From: CAYFWF01 sp964346815
GTDB taxonomy: Bacteria; Acidobacteriota; Aminicenantia; Aminicenantales; Aminicenantaceae
Assembly (NCBI GenBank): GCA_964346815.1
Contig: CAYFWF010000055.1
Coordinates: 1 to 64,000 of the forward strand
Direction of reading: 5' to 3'
Length of the DNA stretch: 64,000 bases
Shown here: positions 42,163-51,562 of the stretch, piece by piece
Position numbering within the stretch: the first letter of the stretch is position 1
Layout of the letters: every line of letters begins with the position of its first letter
The notes under the pieces: model-generated
What the model was told of the DNA's origin: nothing
Databases searched by the model: none
The model's input: only the letters and a program-made list of their open reading frames with translations
Program-made: the position numbers and the translations under genes

Positions 42163-44115
42163 TTATCCTTCTCCACCCACCTGTTCCTGCTCCCCGCTGA
42201 ACCGGGAGAGAACATCGGAATTGACTTTTAAGAAGAGGTCATACTTGATCTTTACCTCTTTCTCCTCTCTTAACCTGGCCATGTAAGATGAGAAAAATTT
42301 ATTCTTTTTCATTTCCAGATAATTTTCTCTATAGCTCTCCTTCTCCTCATTGAATTCTTCCTTGGTCACTTCTTGGCGGTCGAGTATCCTTATAAGGGTA
42401 TGTCCAGATCCGAATTCCACTGGATCACTTGTTTGACCCACTGGAAGCGAGAAAGCCAGTCTGTCGATTTCCTTGTTTTCACCGATGACGCCGATATACT
42501 GTCCCCTTCTGTGTTCATCGACGGTTTTATACTCAAGATTTTGTTCTTCGGCGAGATTTTCCATGCTCTTTTTGTCGAGTTCCTGTTTGATAGCTGCGAG
42601 TTTCTCGGCCGCCATATCTCTCTTTTTTAACTCCTTAAAATCGTTACTGACCTCTTCTTTCACTTCTTCGAAATTGGCTTGACGAGCGGATTCGATTCTC
42701 ATCAATTGAGCCAGACCGACTCCTGTATAAGTGTAAATCGGAGAAGAAATTTCCTTTTCTTCGAGAGAAAAGAAGGACTGGCTTATGCTTCCGGAAGGAT
42801 CGATGTCTTCTAGAGGATCATTCTCCTTGAGAAGACCCGTGTTTCTGATTTTATACCCCAGCTTTTGTGAAGCAACATCCAGACTGTTTTCTTTTTTTGC
42901 TGCCTTTTCCAGTTGAGAGATTTGTGTGTCGGCTAGATTCCGTGCTTTTTCGTCTTTTAGGATATTGATGATTCTTTCCTTTACCGCCTCGAAAGGCTGA
43001 GTGGATTCGGATTCTTTCTCCGTAACCTTTAGGATAGCCACTCCATCCTCGAGTTCCGCGATGTCAGAAACCTGGCCTTCAGATAATCTGTTGATCTGAT
43101 CTTGCTCTTGAGGCGAGAGTGTCTTCCATTCGTAAAGACCCCAGTCTCCCTCAGCTTGGGCTTTATCGTCCTTCGAGTGTGCTCTGGCTATTTCTCCAAA
43201 GTCTTTTCCTGAGTTGATCTGCTTCAAAAGATCCCTTGCTTCGCTGAGCACGAGGTCCTTATCCCTATCTTCGAAGGGGAGATAAATACGACTCACCTTC
43301 ACTTTTTCAGGCTCCATAAATCGAGATGTGTTATCTTCGTAGTATTCCTCGAGTTCAGGATCGGTCACTTCAATTTCTTGTTTTAAATCGTCTGTCTTTA
43401 AAAAGACATAATCTGCCTCTCTTTTTTCAGGAATTTTATAATGTTCCTTATTCTTTTCGAAATACTCTTGGAGTGCACTCAATTCAGGCTCTGTGTCCAA
43501 TTCGACTGAATCGAGTTCCAGGACAATATATTCCAGTTTGGCTGTATCGTTCTCCTTTTGGTAATTTTCCCAGAGTTCCTCTTCCGTAACTGCTACACCT
43601 GCGGTTAAGACATCGACTGTTTTCTCCATCACGATTTCTTCTCGAAGGCTCTGTTCGAATGCAGATAAAGGAATCCGGTTCCATTCAAGAATTTTCTTGT
43701 ATTGGGTGAAGCCCACGAACTGTCCATCCTTTTGAAAAACAGGATAGCTTTTGATTTTTTCCCTGATTTCTTGGTCAGTCGCCTGAATTCCCATATCTTT
43801 AGCCGATTGAGAAAGAAGGGACTGCTGGACGAGCTGATTCAAGATCTGTTGAGGAATGTTCAGCTGCTGGATAAATCGACTGTCGAGCTCTTTAAACTCC
43901 CGCTGCATAGCCTCCAACCTTCGCCTTAGAGTCTGGTAGTAGAGGTCAACCGATATGTTCTCATCTCCTACCGTAGCCAGTGTATCAGACCCTCTTCCTT
44001 CTCCGAGACGCCCCGCTCCTCCCCAGACAGCAAAGATGGAGATGATAAAAGCGATAATCACGAACCATAGAGTCGGAGCGAGAGATTTTATGTTTTTTCT
44101 CATTGATTTTAGCAT
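42163..44115 (-). CDS. ppiD: PpiD/SurA-type peptidyl-prolyl isomerase, membrane anchored
   Basis: A 650-residue periplasmic folding factor. One N-terminal membrane anchor ('LAPTLWFVIIAFIISIFAVW') is followed by a SurA-like chaperone domain (about 45-170: 'QQLNIPQQILNQLVQQSLLS'), a helical region, and a parvulin PPIC domain (about 285-385: 'ARAHSKDDKAQAEGDWGLYE'). A second, degenerate parvulin-like region may follow. The architecture is that of E. coli PpiD, which helps proteins emerging from SecYEG. Length is close to PpiD (about 620). The ATG at 44103 is an alternative start. It follows the acyl-CoA dehydrogenase gene by 69 bp. Confidence 0.88.
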   Translation of the reverse strand: MLKSMRKNIKSLAPTLWFVIIAFIISIFAVWGGAGRLGEGRGSDTLATVGDENISVDLYYQTLRRRLEAMQREFKELDSRFIQQLNIPQQILNQLVQQSLLSQSAKDMGIQATDQEIREKIKSYPVFQKDGQFVGFTQYKKILEWNRIPLSAFEQSLREEIVMEKTVDVLTAGVAVTEEELWENYQKENDTAKLEYIVLELDSVELDTEPELSALQEYFEKNKEHYKIPEKREADYVFLKTDDLKQEIEVTDPELEEYYEDNTSRFMEPEKVKVSRIYLPFEDRDKDLVLSEARDLLKQINSGKDFGEIARAHSKDDKAQAEGDWGLYEWKTLSPQEQDQINRLSEGQVSDIAELEDGVAILKVTEKESESTQPFEAVKERIINILKDEKARNLADTQISQLEKAAKKENSLDVASQKLGYKIRNTGLLKENDPLEDIDPSGSISQSFFSLEEKEISSPIYTYTGVGLAQLMRIESARQANFEEVKEEVSNDFKELKKRDMAAEKLAAIKQELDKKSMENLAEEQNLEYKTVDEHRRGQYIGVIGENKEIDRLAFSLPVGQTSDPVEFGSGHTLIRILDRQEVTKEEFNEEKESYRENYLEMKKNKFFSSYMARLREEKEVKIKYDLFLKVNSDVLSRFSGEQEQVGGEG

Positions 44116-44184
44116 CGTTGCACCTCAAAATCGGACTGTCTCGTGTCCTTTTATTTTCTCCGTTCCAAAGAAATCCTTTGACAG

Positions 44185-45327
44185 CTATTCTTTGATTAGA
44201 TGTCTTGATATGACAAGACGCTGTATTTCAGAGGTCCCCTCATATATAGTGAGAACCCTTGCATCTCTGTAGAGCTGTTCGATAAAAAATTCCTGAGAAT
44301 ATCCATAGCCGCCGTGAATCTGTAAAGCCATGTAGGCGATCTTGTTAGCTGCTTCTGACGCAAAGAGCTTCGCCATAGATGCCTCTTTTGAAACAGAGAT
44401 GCCTTTGTCCAACAGGATGGCTGCTCTATGAGTGAGCAATTGCGCGGCTTCGGTGAGCGTCGCCATATCTGCAATCATAAACTGGATGGCCTGGAATTCC
44501 GCTATGGGCTTGTCAAATGCTTCTCTCTGCTTCGCGTATGTGGTGGCTTCTTCCAAGGCTCGCTGTGAGAGACCGACAGACTGAGCTGCGATACCTATAC
44601 GGGATCCATCGAGGCAGTGTAAAGCGATGGAAGCACCTTTTCCTTCTTTCCCGAGAAGATTTTCCGCTGGAACTTGACAGTTCTCGAGAACTATCTCAGA
44701 AGTTATCGAGGCGTGGAGTCCCATCTTTTCTTCAACCTTTGAAATACGGAAACCTGGAAAGCTTTTCTCGACGATGAATGCACTCAGCTGATGATTTCCA
44801 GAATCTGTTTCTGTAGTTGCGAAAAGTATGTATGCGGTTGCATCGCTTCCGGTTGTGACCCAGGATTTCGTTCCGTCGAGAATGAACCGGTCCCCCTTTT
44901 TCACTGCCCTGGTTTTTATGCCGCGCACATCCGAACCCGCCCAAGGTTCTGTGAGAGCAAAAGCTCCCAGGATCTCTCCTGCCGCTGCTTTTGGGAGGTA
45001 TATTTTTTTCTGGGCCTCCGAGCCGAACTTAAGGATGGCGTAACAAAAGAGTGAACAATGAACGCTGATAATCACAGCGAGGGATGGAAAAACCTTGCTC
45101 AATTGTTCGATAGCCAGAATGAGAGAAAGACTATCCGTCTTGTTCCCTTGATATTCTGGAGGGATAGACATCCCGAGCACGCCGAGTTCGGCGAGTTTTT
45201 TCAACAATTCGCTGGGAAAAGCGCGTTTCTTTTCCAATTCTTTCACTCGTGGTTTGATCTCATTTTGGGCAAATTCACTGATCATTTCCTTGATCAAAAG
45301 CTGGTCTTCTGAAAGTTCAAAGTCCAC
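44185..45327 (-). CDS. Acyl-CoA dehydrogenase
   Basis: A 380-residue FAD enzyme that forms the C2-C3 double bond of acyl-CoA. It has 'FALTEPWAGSDVRGIKTRAV' (FAD/substrate contact), 'WVTTGSDA', and the C-terminal 'IHGGYGYSQEFFIEQLYRDA' with the catalytic Glu in 'TIYEGTSEIQRLVISR'. That placement matches short/medium-chain enzymes. The open frame reaches 45432, but the GTG at 45327 gives the standard opening 'VDFELSEDQ' and family length; it overlaps the HIT gene by 11 bp. Electron-transfer flavoprotein genes are not nearby. Confidence 0.93.
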   Translation of the reverse strand: MDFELSEDQLLIKEMISEFAQNEIKPRVKELEKKRAFPSELLKKLAELGVLGMSIPPEYQGNKTDSLSLILAIEQLSKVFPSLAVIISVHCSLFCYAILKFGSEAQKKIYLPKAAAGEILGAFALTEPWAGSDVRGIKTRAVKKGDRFILDGTKSWVTTGSDATAYILFATTETDSGNHQLSAFIVEKSFPGFRISKVEEKMGLHASITSEIVLENCQVPAENLLGKEGKGASIALHCLDGSRIGIAAQSVGLSQRALEEATTYAKQREAFDKPIAEFQAIQFMIADMATLTEAAQLLTHRAAILLDKGISVSKEASMAKLFASEAANKIAYMALQIHGGYGYSQEFFIEQLYRDARVLTIYEGTSEIQRLVISRHLIKE

Positions 45328-45817
45328 TGTTTTCTCGTTTGTTGAATAATGATAGAAGCTTATCATACGATGTATGGAGGTCTTCCAACACAACTCTTGT
45401 CTTTCCGATAATGGGCATGAAATTCGAGTCACCTGACCATCGTGGTATAATATGCAGATGATAATGGTCGGCTACCCCAGCTCCGGCGCTCCGTCCGATA
45501 TTCATTCCTGTATTAAATCCCTGAGGTTGATAATGTTCCCTCAGGAGAATCAAACATTTCTTGAGAAGCTCAGTCATTTCATCGGTCGCTTCTTTTTCCG
45601 CCAGTTCGATAGAGCTGAGGTGCTTGTAAGGTGCAATCATCAGATGGCCTGGTGTGTAAGGATATTTATTCAACATGACGAAGTTGTGAAGTCCTCTGTA
45701 AAGGATTAAGGATTGCTTATCATCTTTTGTTTTCAAAGCTTGGCAGAAGATACAGCCCTTCATCTTGAAGACTTTCTTAATGTACTCTTCTCTCCATGGA
45801 GTCGTGATGTATTCCAT
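45317..45817 (-). CDS. HIT-family nucleotide hydrolase/phosphorylase
   Basis: A 166-residue histidine-triad protein. An N-terminal 'GCIFCQALK' looks like half of a zinc site, and the catalytic triad is in 'VADHYHLHIIPRW', a variant of H-x-H-x-H in which the first His is preceded by Asp. 'NKYPYTPGHLMIAPYKHLSS' is typical of the Ap4A phosphorylase-like/FHIT-like branch. Likely substrates are dinucleoside polyphosphates or nucleotide-phosphoramidates. It starts at the base where the HU/IHF gene stops (1-bp overlap of ends). Confidence 0.9.
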   Translation of the reverse strand: MEYITTPWREEYIKKVFKMKGCIFCQALKTKDDKQSLILYRGLHNFVMLNKYPYTPGHLMIAPYKHLSSIELAEKEATDEMTELLKKCLILLREHYQPQGFNTGMNIGRSAGAGVADHYHLHIIPRWSGDSNFMPIIGKTRVVLEDLHTSYDKLLSLFNKRENSGL

Positions 45818-46092
45818 TATTTGTTGATCATATTCTTTATCAATTTACTCGGCTTAAAATACAAGACTTTTTTTGGAGGGACTTGAACGGCTTTTCCTGT
45901 CCGTGGATTTCTTCCTGAGCGAGCCCCCCTTGTGCGAAAGCGAAAACTGCCGAATCCCCTGAGTTCGATTTCTTCACCCCTCAGGAGGGCTTCTTTTAAA
46001 GTTTGAAAAAAAAGATTGACACCAGTTTCAGCATCCTGCCTGGATATGCTCATTTCCTTTGCGATTTTGTTGATTAAATCAGCTTTTATCAT
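45817..46092 (-). CDS. HU/IHF-family DNA-binding protein
   Basis: A 91-residue DNA-bending protein. It has the helical N-terminus 'MIKADLINKIAKEMSISRQD', the 'ELRGFGSFRFRTRGAR' strand and the DNA-intercalating proline in 'RNPRTGKAVQVPPKK'. The shape is closer to IHF than HU. The gene overlaps rpsA by 14 bp, the same order as rpsA-ihfB in Proteobacteria, which supports an IHF beta-like assignment, but I do not fix the subunit. Confidence 0.93.
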   Translation of the reverse strand: MIKADLINKIAKEMSISRQDAETGVNLFFQTLKEALLRGEEIELRGFGSFRFRTRGARSGRNPRTGKAVQVPPKKVLYFKPSKLIKNMINK

Positions 46093-47848
46093 CTTTTTCC
46101 TCCTTTTTTTTCTCTGTTTTTTTGGATTTCTTTTTTGGGGGCTCTAAGTTTTTGAGTTTGTCTCTCATCAAGTCGCCAAGTGTCAGGCGATCGTCCTGGT
46201 TTTGTACGTATTTCTGGTATTCCATTTTTTGCATTTCGATCTGGGCCTGTCTGAAGCTGAGCGATATCTTCTTTTCTTCCTGATTCATCTTCAGGATTTT
46301 AGCCAATTTCTCTTGGCCGACCTTGAAAGCGTCGGCTGGGTTCTCGATTTTGTGATCGTCCAGCTCGGATAAAAATACGACTCCTTCAATGCCGGGGGTT
46401 ATTTCGACAAACACACCGAAATTGGCGAGACGGACGATTTTGACTTTGACCAGATCCCCTACCTTTTGACGAGAAAAAAAATCTTCCCAAATGTCTCCTT
46501 CCAACTGTTTTATGCCCAGCGAAAGCTTCTGCTTCTTGACATCAATATTCAATATGATGGCTTCGATTTCGTCTCCGACTTTGAGAACGTCGGATGGATG
46601 CTTTATTTTTTTCCAGCTAATATCCGAGATGTGAATCAGCCCTTCGATCCCTGTTTCCACTTCCAGGAAGGCTCCGAAATCCGTGATGCTCGTGATGGTT
46701 CCCTTGACTCTTGAACCCGGACTGTATTGCTGCCTGAAGAGTTCCAAAGGGTGAGGAGTGACCTGTTTAAGGCCTAAAGAGATCCGTTTGGTTGATGGGT
46801 TTATGGCTAAGATGGTAACAGCGACTTCTTCTCCTACATTGAGGATTTTTTTGGGATGAACAGGTTTTCTGGACCAAGACAAATCCGAGACATGAACCAG
46901 CCCTTCCACACCACTTTCCAGTTCGATGAAAGCTCCAAAATCTGTCAAGCTCACCACCTTTCCGATGATCTTCTGTCCTGCTTGATACTTCTCTCCGATA
47001 TTTTCCCATGGATCAGGCGTGAGCTGTTTATATCCCAAGGAGATCTTCTCTTCTTTTTCGTTGAAATCGAGAATGATCGCCTCGATTTCTTGACCCACTT
47101 CGAAGAGTTCTGAAGGATGGGTGATCTTTCCCCAGGACATGTCAGATATATGCATGAGCCCCTCGATTCCGCCCAAGTCCACAAATGCCCCGAAATTTGT
47201 GAGAGACTTAACTTTTCCCTTGACTTTTCGTCCTGTGCTGATTTGGTCGAAAATTCGTCTTTTCCTTTTTTCCTTTTCATCTTGAAGATAGAGTTTTCGA
47301 GAAAGGACTGCATTTTCGGTCTTCCGATCGAATTTGAGCACCTTGAATTTATAGATGTTGCCGATGAGCTTCTTCGGGTCTTTGACCATTTTTATATCTG
47401 CGTGAGAATCGGGAAGGAAGGCATCGATCCCCACATTGACGGTGTATCCGTTCTTAATTTTCTCTGTTATCTTTCCAACGATCCAGCTCTTGTGCTGGTA
47501 GGCTTTTTCCAGGTTGTCCATGGCCTTGATAGCTATGGCTTTCTTTTTTGAGAGAACGAGATAGCCTTCTCTGAGATTGCCTTTTTCCAAAACGGCTTCG
47601 ACGTCATCGCCCGGCTGGAGTGTTTTCGGATCTTGATGATTGACAAAGTCTTCATTCGGGATGATTCCTTCTGATTTGAAGCCCACATCCACAAGGACAT
47701 GATTGTCTGTGACTTTGATCACTTTTCCCTTCAGGAGCTTTCCGGGTGTAAGTTCCTTGGTGCTGAATTGGTATTGCTCGAGAAGATCTGCATAATCCTC
47801 GTTCGACATTTCTTTCTCTTTTTTGGGATTTTTGATTAGCTCTGACAT
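46079..47848 (-). CDS. rpsA: 30S ribosomal protein S1
   Basis: A 589-residue S1 with six S1 (OB-fold) domains: about residues 35-105, 118-185, 205-275, 290-362, 377-449 and 463-535, followed by a Lys-rich tail. Domains 3-6 show the clear S1 signature 'GxVxxLTxFGAFVDLxxGxEGLxHISD'-type spacing, e.g. 'NFGAFVDLGGIEGLMHISD'. S1 recruits mRNA to the 30S subunit, which matters for structured or weak-SD messages. It starts at the last base of ispH. The ispH-rpsA order is known from Clostridia, where the two can be fused. Confidence 0.96.
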   Translation of the reverse strand: MSELIKNPKKEKEMSNEDYADLLEQYQFSTKELTPGKLLKGKVIKVTDNHVLVDVGFKSEGIIPNEDFVNHQDPKTLQPGDDVEAVLEKGNLREGYLVLSKKKAIAIKAMDNLEKAYQHKSWIVGKITEKIKNGYTVNVGIDAFLPDSHADIKMVKDPKKLIGNIYKFKVLKFDRKTENAVLSRKLYLQDEKEKRKRRIFDQISTGRKVKGKVKSLTNFGAFVDLGGIEGLMHISDMSWGKITHPSELFEVGQEIEAIILDFNEKEEKISLGYKQLTPDPWENIGEKYQAGQKIIGKVVSLTDFGAFIELESGVEGLVHVSDLSWSRKPVHPKKILNVGEEVAVTILAINPSTKRISLGLKQVTPHPLELFRQQYSPGSRVKGTITSITDFGAFLEVETGIEGLIHISDISWKKIKHPSDVLKVGDEIEAIILNIDVKKQKLSLGIKQLEGDIWEDFFSRQKVGDLVKVKIVRLANFGVFVEITPGIEGVVFLSELDDHKIENPADAFKVGQEKLAKILKMNQEEKKISLSFRQAQIEMQKMEYQKYVQNQDDRLTLGDLMRDKLKNLEPPKKKSKKTEKKKEEKDDKS

Positions 47849-48714
47849 TAGGCCCTCTTTTCCGATAAAAAATTATGTTTATAGCTTGACTTAATCTTAG
47901 CCACAGCTTCTTCTATGGCTTCTGGCGGAGTGGAAGCCCCTCCAGATAGGCCAATTTTTTTAGCTCCCTTCACCAAAGCAGGAGTGATTTGCTCTGCTGA
48001 TTCGATAAAATGGGTGTTGGGCAATATTCTTTTTGAAATTTGAAAGAGCTTTTGGGTGTTCGAGCTCTTCCTTCCTCCGATTATGAAGAGAACGTCGACA
48101 CAGGATGCAAGTTCGGATGTTGATTTTTGTCGTGTTTGAGTGGACTGGCAAATCGTGTTGTATACTTGAAGCTCTTCGGTCTTTTCTATCAGGGCTGCCA
48201 CTGCTCTCGTGAAAAGAAAGAGATCCTGAGTGGATTGGGCGAGAACTGCTCTCCTTTTTCTTGAAGGAAGGGACTTGGCTTGAGCTTCATTTTCGATGAT
48301 GATGCCTTTTCCTCTGGAATAGCCGATGAGGCCTTTGATTTCTGGGTGTTCTCTGTTTCCTACTATTATGACCTCATTCTCTTTTTTGGCCAGAGCCGCA
48401 ACCAATTTTTGAATTCTCTTGACTATGGGGCAGGTGGCGTCCACGATGTCGAGTTTTTTTTTGTTCAGTATGGCATAGATTTCGGGTGAAACGCCGTGGC
48501 TTCGGATGATGACAGTCCCTTCTTTGATCTGTTCGATTCCGTCAATGGATTGAATGCCCTGTTTTTTCAATTCGTTGATCACCTGAGGATTATGGATTAA
48601 ATCACCGAAGGTAAAAACTTCACCTTTTTTCTGCCTTCTCGTTACCTTGGCCATCTGCAGCGCTCTTTTTACTCCGTAGCAAAGACCAGAATTTTTTGCT
48701 GTGATTATTTCCAT
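47848..48714 (-). CDS. ispH: 4-hydroxy-3-methylbut-2-enyl diphosphate reductase
   Basis: IspH makes IPP and DMAPP in the last step of the MEP isoprenoid pathway with a [4Fe-4S] cluster. The three cluster cysteines are in 'NSGLCYGV', 'DATCPIV' and 'NTICQSTQ'. Substrate residues appear in 'RSHGVSPE', 'IVGNREHPEIKGL' and 'IGGRKSSNTQKLF'. I place the start at the ATG at 48714, matching the family N-terminus; a TTG at 48723 in frame is also possible. It is the promoter-proximal gene of the ispH-rpsA-HU/IHF-HIT-acyl-CoA dehydrogenase run. Confidence 0.95.
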   Translation of the reverse strand: MEIITAKNSGLCYGVKRALQMAKVTRRQKKGEVFTFGDLIHNPQVINELKKQGIQSIDGIEQIKEGTVIIRSHGVSPEIYAILNKKKLDIVDATCPIVKRIQKLVAALAKKENEVIIVGNREHPEIKGLIGYSRGKGIIIENEAQAKSLPSRKRRAVLAQSTQDLFLFTRAVAALIEKTEELQVYNTICQSTQTRQKSTSELASCVDVLFIIGGRKSSNTQKLFQISKRILPNTHFIESAEQITPALVKGAKKIGLSGGASTPPEAIEEAVAKIKSSYKHNFLSEKRA

Positions 48715-48738
48715 TTCATCCAAAGAAAGAATTCCTAT

Positions 48739-48766
48739 ACTATATTATTTGAGGCCTTTCTGTCAA
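48739..48766 (-). promoter_or_regulatory. Promoter of the ispH-rpsA operon
   Basis: On the minus strand: TTGACA (48766-48761), 16 bp, TATAGT (48744-48739), about 25 bp before the ispH start. Confidence 0.7.
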
Positions 48767-48797
48767 TCCTAACTATTGGTAGAATCGAAACTTAGGC

Positions 48798-49922
48798 TCA
48801 ATTTTGAGCTTTGAGGAATGCTCCTATGCCCGCCTTTTGAAGCTCGGCTGGTGATGGGATGTTTTCGAGTCTTATACGAAGGTGTGGACGGAGTTCTTCC
48901 AGACTGGCGACCAAAGCCCCGAGGGCTGAAAGATGACGTGAAACGCGCTGTCTGAGCGGGATGCCTTTCTCATCGAAGGGAACGAAAAGCCGGCCGAGCC
49001 TGGCAGCTTTGACATAATTTTTATCTTTTCCCTCTAAGATCAGAGAAGGGGTGACCCTTCCTTTCAATCTTCCGTGAGATGCATTCGCAGTCTCCAGAAG
49101 GATCGCCATGATTTGGGCAGAATCTCCCCATTCACGGTGGCTCAGGCCTCTTAGATTGGAGGGAGAAGCTTCCAGCCTGATCTCGATATCCTCCTCCTGG
49201 AGCTCCAGCAAGGCAAGAGCGGCCAGCTCGGCGCAGTTTTCATGGAAAACAATGGCATTGATTACTGGATATTCGGGAGCGGCTTCATGAAGATCGACAG
49301 CCAGATCCACATTTTCCTTCCTGATGAGTGCCATGATGCCATAGGCAATTTTTTCCGTCAGGAACCCTTTCTCACGCCCTGGATAACAGCGGTTGAGATT
49401 CCGGCCTTCCGTTCCCGCGAGCTTCTGTCCCGCCGGATTGACATAAAAGACAGGATCAGGCCACTGGTGAATCGGATTGGTGAGCCGCGATCCGTAGCGA
49501 AACCATCTTTTCCCTCCAGGGACTTCGAAAGAGAATCTTTGTGGATTCCCTTCTTGCGGATCGCTGTGGGTGAAGCCGCTGTTGTTGGAACGGGGAATGA
49601 TGATGACCTTGCCTTTGGAGATTCTCAGGTTTTCCACAAGGAGAACTGCCGTGATATATCCTGCGGGTTCGTTGGGATGAGTTCCTCCCAGAATGAGAAG
49701 GGTTCCACCCGGATTTTGACTTTCAAAGATGAACACATCGGTATCTCCTGGCGAGTCTTTCAATCCTGGGAAATAAGCACTCAGCGTATTCTGGCTGGTC
49801 AGAAAGCGGCTGGGATACACGGCTTCGGCTTTGTGCATGCCGAGGAAGCTGCGAGCGGTGATAAAACATATCGCTGCTGCGGTGATGATCGATAAAAATG
49901 CTGTGATATGATGAGTTTTCAT
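48798..49922 (-). CDS. Succinylglutamate desuccinylase/aspartoacylase-family amidohydrolase, membrane anchored or exported
   Basis: A 374-residue M14-like zinc hydrolase. An N-terminal hydrophobic segment ('ITAFLSIITAAAICFITA') suggests export or an anchor. Zinc ligands are His82 and Glu85 in LGGTHPNEPAG and His212 in VDLHEAAPE; 'RNLNRCYPG' (174-182) is the substrate-binding Asn-Arg segment. Family members remove acyl groups from amino acids or trim peptides. It follows a TRAP permease and a 47-residue membrane protein. I use the ATG at 49922; the frame is open to a TTG at 49973. Location outside the inner membrane would be unusual for an AstE-like enzyme and suggests processing of external substrates. 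Confidence 0.8.
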   Translation of the reverse strand: MKTHHITAFLSIITAAAICFITARSFLGMHKAEAVYPSRFLTSQNTLSAYFPGLKDSPGDTDVFIFESQNPGGTLLILGGTHPNEPAGYITAVLLVENLRISKGKVIIIPRSNNSGFTHSDPQEGNPQRFSFEVPGGKRWFRYGSRLTNPIHQWPDPVFYVNPAGQKLAGTEGRNLNRCYPGREKGFLTEKIAYGIMALIRKENVDLAVDLHEAAPEYPVINAIVFHENCAELAALALLELQEEDIEIRLEASPSNLRGLSHREWGDSAQIMAILLETANASHGRLKGRVTPSLILEGKDKNYVKAARLGRLFVPFDEKGIPLRQRVSRHLSALGALVASLEELRPHLRIRLENIPSPAELQKAGIGAFLKAQN

Positions 49923-49938
49923 TTTTTTGCGATCGTTT

Positions 49939-50082
49939 TCATTTGACGAGGAAAAGCCGCAGCAAGAAGACAATCAATACAAGTGCGGCGCTGAGTTGAT
50001 TCCAGATTTTCTTCTCTTTAAATATGTACCATGTTAAATGGAGAGCTATGTAGAACACGATAATATGGTAAATGATTTGCAT
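49939..50082 (-). CDS. 47-residue small membrane protein
   Basis: This ORF fits the gap exactly: it starts 8 bp after the TRAP permease stop, with AGGTGA before its ATG, and ends 16 bp before the amidohydrolase ATG. It has two hydrophobic stretches ('IIYHIIVFYIALHLTWYIF' and 'LSAALVLIVFLLRLFLV') separated by a basic loop (KEKKIW), so it would form a helical hairpin. I recognise no family. Given its neighbours it may be an accessory subunit of the TRAP-like permease, in the place normally filled by the four-helix DctQ protein. Confidence 0.6.
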   Translation of the reverse strand: MQIIYHIIVFYIALHLTWYIFKEKKIWNQLSAALVLIVFLLRLFLVK

Positions 50083-50090
50083 TTGCTCAC

Positions 50091-51359
50091 CTAAATGATC
50101 TTATCCAGAAAGGGCGCAAGCAGCAAGAGCCCAATTCCCGCGGATAGTTCGAATAAAGCAGGAACAATACAGTACCGAAGGACACGAAAGTAGTTTTTTT
50201 CTCCGACAACCTGGGCCGCAAACATACCAGCCAAGGCCGTGGGGGGCATAAGATCACCTAATCCTGCCACGGCTGAAAGAGCAGAGGCGGTTATGACGGC
50301 GTTTTTATTGATCAAAGCCAGGATAAAAGGAACTCCTAGAATAGAAGCAGAGCCATATGCGGAAACGGCTCCGAAGAGGGGCATGCTGATCCCTATCCCC
50401 GCGTATAAGAGGAAAGGAGGAAGCGAAAGAAAAGAGACAACCGCCCAACCTCTTCCTCCTGTCAAGGTCATGATTTGGATGAACATGCCCACGCCTACGA
50501 GTATAGAAAGGATGGGCAGAGCTTCTTTGAGAGCCTCTTGTGTGACTCTTAAAAAATTGAAGGGCCGGCCACAAAAGAGACCGATGAGACTGCCGATGAA
50601 AAATATCGCGGGGATACCGATATCGGGCATGAGTTCCACTAACAAACTTTGTCCCAGCAACAGGGCCAGAACGACTAAAAGAGGAAGGTAGAGCCGATAT
50701 CCGTAGCGGGGGAAACATGACTCCGGAAGAATCGTTACCATCTGGGCATAATTGATCATTTTGATATCCCTGAATCCGAGCCAGAGAGAGATGATGACAG
50801 CTAGGGGGATCACAATGATCAAAAGAGGAAGAGTCAGCCCAACATAGGGCATATCCACTCCTGCACCCATGATCATGACCAAAATGTTTACCGGCGGAGC
50901 GATCATGCCAATGATGGCTCCCATGGCTATCAATGCCGCTGACTTAATCCTGGAAAGTCCCAAACGCATGAGCACGGGTGCAACCAATACTCCTGTAGTG
51001 AGCACAGCGGTTGTGGAAGAACCGGTGATCATACCAGGGAACATGATCAAGACCATCACTGTGAGGAGAAGAGGGATTTTTCTTTTATAGAAGGTCTTGA
51101 GCAGGAATGCGGTTATGGAATCCAATATGCCGGAAGTTTGCAGCACCTTCATGAAAATCATGGCCGACGAAATGATCAGTATGGTTTCAAAATAACCGAA
51201 TGAGCCCTCGACAAGATGACGCAGCCCTAGGCCTTCCCCTCCAAATAATGAACCTGCCAGCGCCGATAAAGCTAGGGAAATTCCGATAGGAAGTTTAAAA
51301 GCCATGGCCAGCAAGACAAAAATTCCCACCATTGTCAAGAACAGGACTGCCTCTGACAT
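50091..51359 (-). CDS. TRAP transporter large permease (DctM-like)
   Basis: A 422-residue protein with about 12 membrane segments. It matches the DctM subunit of TRAP transporters: 'FKLPIGISLALSALAGSLF', 'MITGSSTTAVLTTGVLVAPV' , 'AMGAIIGMIAPPVNILVMIM' and a second half with 'AVAGLGDLMPPTALAGMFAA'. TRAP transporters import organic acids using Na+ gradients and need DctP (binding protein) and DctQ (small permease). Neither is obvious here; the neighbours are a 47-residue membrane protein and an exported amidohydrolase. It has its own promoter at 51415-51443. Confidence 0.85.
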   Translation of the reverse strand: MSEAVLFLTMVGIFVLLAMAFKLPIGISLALSALAGSLFGGEGLGLRHLVEGSFGYFETILIISSAMIFMKVLQTSGILDSITAFLLKTFYKRKIPLLLTVMVLIMFPGMITGSSTTAVLTTGVLVAPVLMRLGLSRIKSAALIAMGAIIGMIAPPVNILVMIMGAGVDMPYVGLTLPLLIIVIPLAVIISLWLGFRDIKMINYAQMVTILPESCFPRYGYRLYLPLLVVLALLLGQSLLVELMPDIGIPAIFFIGSLIGLFCGRPFNFLRVTQEALKEALPILSILVGVGMFIQIMTLTGGRGWAVVSFLSLPPFLLYAGIGISMPLFGAVSAYGSASILGVPFILALINKNAVITASALSAVAGLGDLMPPTALAGMFAAQVVGEKNYFRVLRYCIVPALFELSAGIGLLLLAPFLDKII

Positions 51360-51414
51360 TTTTTATCCTGGATCTGTCTCTTCTACAAAAATAAGCGGGA
51401 TTTTACGGATTTAT

Positions 51415-51443
51415 GACATAATAAAATATCCATCAAATGTCAA
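51415..51443 (-). promoter_or_regulatory. Possible promoter of the TRAP permease operon
   Basis: On the minus strand: a perfect TTGACA (51443-51438), 17 bp, TATGTC (51420-51415). The -10 is weak. It lies in the 203-bp gap between the exported DUF6305-like gene and the permease. Confidence 0.45.
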
Positions 51444-51562
51444 TGCCCGACCGCAAACGAGAAGCCTCTCTCTTTCCGGGTGCCAAAAGCCAGATTTATC
51501 ACGGAAACGGGTATGCTCCTCCGATAAACCAGGTGTGATTATGAATCGCTCTGGACAGAGTT

